A stretch of 64,000 nt of DNA from Nitrosopumilus sp. (GTDB lineage: Archaea; Thermoproteota; Nitrososphaeria; Nitrososphaerales; Nitrosopumilaceae), in the NCBI RefSeq assembly GCF_025698945.1, contig NZ_JAILWM010000004.1, forward strand, positions 124,001-188,000, read 5' to 3'. This document shows, piece by piece, positions 60,927 through 64,000 of the stretch. Position 1 is the stretch's first letter. Every line of letters begins with the position of its first letter. Below the pieces are notes generated by a model. The model was not told where the DNA came from, searched no databases, and saw only the letters and a list, made by a program, of their open reading frames with translations. The position numbers and the translations under genes were made by a program.

Positions 60927-63578
60927 TTGGATAATTCACAAATAGAAAATACGATCAGTGAGATCCGTAAGCGCAGTGGCGCAGTAACGGCTTTCAATAA
61001 AAATAAAATTTCAAATGCCATCTATAGGGCATTGGCTGCCACCTCTAAAGCCGACCGTGGTTTAGCCGATCAACTAGCAGGAAAAGTTGTTGATAAATTA
61101 GTAGAACAAGGATTTACTAGTTCTCGAACACCTACAGTTGAAGACATTCAAGATATTGTAGAGTCTACATTAATTGATAGTGGAAATAGCGATATTGCCA
61201 AAGCCTATATCGTTTACAGACATGAGAGAAGAAAATTAAGAGACGAAAAGAAGAAGGTCTTAAATCTAAAAAATCTAGATCCAGTTTCTAAGAAATTTGA
61301 TTTGAATTGTCTTAGGGTTTTAGCATCAAGATATCTTTTCAGAAATGGCAAAAATGAAATCATTGAATCACCTACTCAGATGTTTGAAAGAGTTGCAATC
61401 CTAGTTGGAATTGGTGATATTCTTTATGACGCACAACTATTTGACAAATCTGGACATACCAAACAAGATGTAGAAGAAGCAAAATCTTATCTTGAGAAAT
61501 TAGATGCCTTTGATTATAAATTCAAAGTAGGCTCTTATTTCTTTAACAAGTGGCATTTTAGAGCACTAATCAATCACTATGTTACACTTGCAAACAAAGG
61601 TCAGATGAAGGTAAGTTTCAAAGATCTATTGACATTACTTGCAGCCAAGAAACTAGATAGTTATGAAGATAAAATAACTGAGTACCTTGAATTGATGACT
61701 GCACAAGACTTTCTACCAAATTCACCAACAATGATGAATGCTGGAGGAAGATTGGGACAACTATCAGCATGCTTTGTCTTAGGAATGGAAGATGGTATGG
61801 AGCAAATAATGAAATCCACATCTGATGCAGCATTGATCTTCAAATCTGGCGGTGGTGTAGGAATAAACTACTCTGATTTGCGTGAAGAAGGTGATATTGT
61901 TGCCTCAACTTCTGGTGTTGCCTCAGGTCCGGTATCTTTTATGAACATCATCAATACCGTAACTGAAGTTGTAAAACAAGGAGGAAAAAGACGTGGTGCT
62001 AACATGGGAATCATTGAAGCATGGCATCCTGATGTTGAGAAATTCATTACCAATAAAACAGAACCAGGAATCTTAGAGAACTTTAATGTAAGTGTGGGAA
62101 TCTGGGAAGACTTTTGGCATGCACTAGTAAACACTAGTGATGGAAACTATGTTTTGCGTAGTCCACGTGATAAAAAACCAGTAAAAGAAATCAATGCACA
62201 CCAACTCATTGATCTAATTGCACTATCTGCATGGAAGAGTGCAGAACCTGGCTTGATCTTCTTTGATCAAATTAACAAATACAATGTGTTTGCCAAAGCT
62301 AGACAAGCACCATTAAGAGCTACAAATCCATGTGGTGAGCAAAGTCTCTATCCATACGAATCTTGTAATCTTGGTTCTATCAATTTGGTCAATCTAGTAA
62401 AACGCCAAGCAGATGGAAGTTATGAATTTGATTGGCAAAGATATGAAGAAACAATCAGAAAGACAACAAGATTCCTTGATAACATCATTGATGTAAACAA
62501 CTATCCAGTACCAGAGATTGATGTTGCATCAAAAGAATCTAGAAGAATTGGATTAGGTGTTATGGGAGTTGCAGATCTTCTATACAAATTAAGGATTCCA
62601 TATAACTCCAAAGAAGGTTATGAACTACAATCAAAACTCTCCGAAGCATTAACCTACTATTCAATGGAAGAAAGTGTAGCACTTGCAAAATCTAGAGGTG
62701 AGTTCCCACTTTGTTCAAAGACTGAATATCCTGAAGGAAAGATTCCAGTTGCAGGATACTATGAGAAACCAAAAGAAGCTCACTCCTATGAATGGGATGC
62801 ACTAATTGATAAAATCCAAAAGTATGGAATAAGAAATGTCTTGACAACTACAGTTGCTCCAACAGGAACACTATCCATGATAGCAGATTGTTCAAATGGA
62901 ATGGAACCTGCATTTGCTCTTGTATTTGAGAAGCGAGTAACAGTTGGAAGATTCTTCTATACCAACAAGATTGTCGAAGAAGTCCTAAAAGAAGAAGGTC
63001 TTTACAATGATGAAATTCTTGCAAAGATTGCAGACAACTACGGTTCATTGAAAGGAATTCCTGAAATTCCTCAATGGATGCAAGATGTCTTTGTAACTGC
63101 AATGGATATTCATTGGGCTGATCATCTCATGGCTCAAGGTGTATGGCAAGACTGGATTGGAAATGCAATTGCAAAAACAATCAACATGCCATATGATGTA
63201 ACAGCAGAAGATGTAAAATCTGCATATCTGTTAGCACATGAAATAGGACTAAAAGGAATTACCGTTTATCGTGACGGTTCAAGACACAAACAAGTACTTC
63301 ACATGACTAGTGAAAATGCAGAGAAGACCTTTGATGTAACTCCAAGTGAATATATCACTGAATACATCACTAAGAAAATTACAAACCCTTACGTCAAATC
63401 TCAAGTCAATGCAGCACTTGCAATTAAAGTTCATGACGAAGAAATCAAAATGGAACCTCAGAAGATAGAAGATATTCCCGAAGATCGTCTATGTCCAACA
63501 TGCAAAAACAGCCTTGTCTTTGTAGAAGGATGCAGTATCTGTATTGAATGCGGATACAGTGGTTGTACTTCTGGATAA
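60927..63578 (+). CDS. nrdJ: Adenosylcobalamin-dependent (class II) ribonucleotide reductase
   Basis: An 883-residue class II reductase that makes deoxynucleotides with a B12 radical. An N-terminal ATP-cone (about 14-105, VTAFNKNKISNAIYRAL) gives activity control. Active-site Cys are C282 (LSACF), C469 (NPCGEQ) and C480 (ESCNLGSINL). A C-terminal Cys-rich tail (CPTCKNS..CSICIECGYSGC) reduces the active site or binds zinc. TTG start with a GGGGAGA site. It is the only ribonucleotide reductase with intact catalytic residues in the window. Confidence 0.95.
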   Translation: MDNSQIENTISEIRKRSGAVTAFNKNKISNAIYRALAATSKADRGLADQLAGKVVDKLVEQGFTSSRTPTVEDIQDIVESTLIDSGNSDIAKAYIVYRHERRKLRDEKKKVLNLKNLDPVSKKFDLNCLRVLASRYLFRNGKNEIIESPTQMFERVAILVGIGDILYDAQLFDKSGHTKQDVEEAKSYLEKLDAFDYKFKVGSYFFNKWHFRALINHYVTLANKGQMKVSFKDLLTLLAAKKLDSYEDKITEYLELMTAQDFLPNSPTMMNAGGRLGQLSACFVLGMEDGMEQIMKSTSDAALIFKSGGGVGINYSDLREEGDIVASTSGVASGPVSFMNIINTVTEVVKQGGKRRGANMGIIEAWHPDVEKFITNKTEPGILENFNVSVGIWEDFWHALVNTSDGNYVLRSPRDKKPVKEINAHQLIDLIALSAWKSAEPGLIFFDQINKYNVFAKARQAPLRATNPCGEQSLYPYESCNLGSINLVNLVKRQADGSYEFDWQRYEETIRKTTRFLDNIIDVNNYPVPEIDVASKESRRIGLGVMGVADLLYKLRIPYNSKEGYELQSKLSEALTYYSMEESVALAKSRGEFPLCSKTEYPEGKIPVAGYYEKPKEAHSYEWDALIDKIQKYGIRNVLTTTVAPTGTLSMIADCSNGMEPAFALVFEKRVTVGRFFYTNKIVEEVLKEEGLYNDEILAKIADNYGSLKGIPEIPQWMQDVFVTAMDIHWADHLMAQGVWQDWIGNAIAKTINMPYDVTAEDVKSAYLLAHEIGLKGITVYRDGSRHKQVLHMTSENAEKTFDVTPSEYITEYITKKITNPYVKSQVNAALAIKVHDEEIKMEPQKIEDIPEDRLCPTCKNSLVFVEGCSICIECGYSGCTSG

Positions 63579-63623
63579 TCTCAGAATCACAACTTTTTTA
63601 CTTCCTTTTCATTTTGAATCCGT

Positions 63624-64000
63624 GTGGTAAAGAAAGTTCTAGGCATAGCCATAGGAATAACAGTAATTATTGCAATTGCAGCCGCAGTTTTGACCATTCC
63701 TAATTCAGAAATTACTCAAAAAACTAATGAAAAAATCGGTTTGGTAATTAACACACCCAGTCAATCTACATCACTACAACAACTCGATCAAGTCTTTACA
63801 GATGCATCAACTACTGGTATAGGAAGAAGTAATGTGTATCTATTCTGGAACATAATAGAGCCTCAGCGTGGAGAATTTGATTGGAGACAATCAGATATTA
63901 TGATGGGATTAAATGAAAAAAATAATCTAAAAGTCACTTTGTTTTTCTCAATTATTAATGGGGAAACACTTGGCCCTTTTCCTAATTGGATTGGAAAACC
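63624..64000 (+). CDS. Glycoside hydrolase-like protein, N-terminal part (cut by window end)
   Basis: The frame from GTG 63624 is open to the window edge (about 125 residues seen). A signal/anchor helix (GIAIGITVIIAIAAAVL) precedes the first strands of a TIM barrel. The segment VYLFWNIIEPQRGEFDW matches the start of beta-strand 2 in GH10/GH42/GH5-like enzymes. The catalytic residues would lie beyond the end. It may trim surface polysaccharide. Confidence 0.65.
   Translation, partial: MVKKVLGIAIGITVIIAIAAAVLTIPNSEITQKTNEKIGLVINTPSQSTSLQQLDQVFTDASTTGIGRSNVYLFWNIIEPQRGEFDWRQSDIMMGLNEKNNLKVTLFFSIINGETLGPFPNWIGK

Noticed and set aside
1-64000. tRNA, rRNA or CRISPR loci
   Set aside because: No cloverleaf, rRNA core sequence or regularly spaced repeat array was found in any gap.

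Overview
The window comes from a low-GC, marine-type ammonia-oxidising archaeon (Nitrosopumilus-like Thaumarchaeota/Nitrososphaerota). The evidence is an archaeal CoA pathway (pantoate kinase plus phosphopantothenate synthetase instead of PanC/PanK), a rotary A-type ATPase, an Amt ammonium transporter, PEFG-CTERM and CFI-box surface proteins, cupredoxin and CopC/CopD copper proteins, TATA boxes placed for leaderless mRNAs, and frequent TTG/GTG starts. There are no rRNA or tRNA genes, CRISPR arrays or insertion sequences in the window.

Layout. 0-5.3 kb (minus): a CoA operon, pantoate kinase > phosphopantothenate synthetase > panB > coaBC > a 55-residue ORF, followed by a methyltransferase. 5.4-11.9 kb: AbrB-PhoU regulator, Nudix hydrolase, double-HTH Lrp regulator, then a MacB-like ABC exporter operon (permease, ATPase, surface protein) and small membrane proteins. 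11.9-12.1 kb: a candidate structured RNA. 12.1-17.4 kb: UbiB-like kinase, Hsp20, and a nucleotide cluster (tmk-like, HD phosphohydrolase, UMP kinase). 17.4-36 kb: A-type ATPase genes in two orientations (C and I on minus; E-A-B-D-43aa-K on plus), interrupted by amt, a rhodanese and a block of exported proteins that contains a perfect 175-bp duplication. 35.6-37.8 kb: divergent pyrI/pyrB and a LON-domain protein.

37.8-53.8 kb is a metal and surface locus: PEFG surface protein, NikR-like repressor, ZnuABC-type transporter, a CopC-CopD-propeller fusion, a cupredoxin, a CFI-box protein, two more large surface proteins, and a His-rich membrane protein with its wHTH regulator. Five exported proteins here are predicted to begin with histidine after signal cleavage, the N-terminus needed for a copper His-brace. 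A 36-40 residue Trp-rich module (called here the WW module) recurs seven times in four proteins.

53.8-64 kb: rhomboid protease, tautomerase, a second copy of the candidate RNA, nitrilase-family amidase, topoisomerase-type zinc-finger protein, thiolase with its DUF35 partner, a zinc-ribbon protein, then a wHTH + ATP-cone + NrdD-like protein without catalytic residues directly upstream of the B12-dependent ribonucleotide reductase. The window ends inside a glycoside-hydrolase-like gene.

Most worth following up: the N-terminal-His copper protein family, the catalytically dead NrdD regulator with its GATCAT promoter array, the paired structured RNA, and the WW module.
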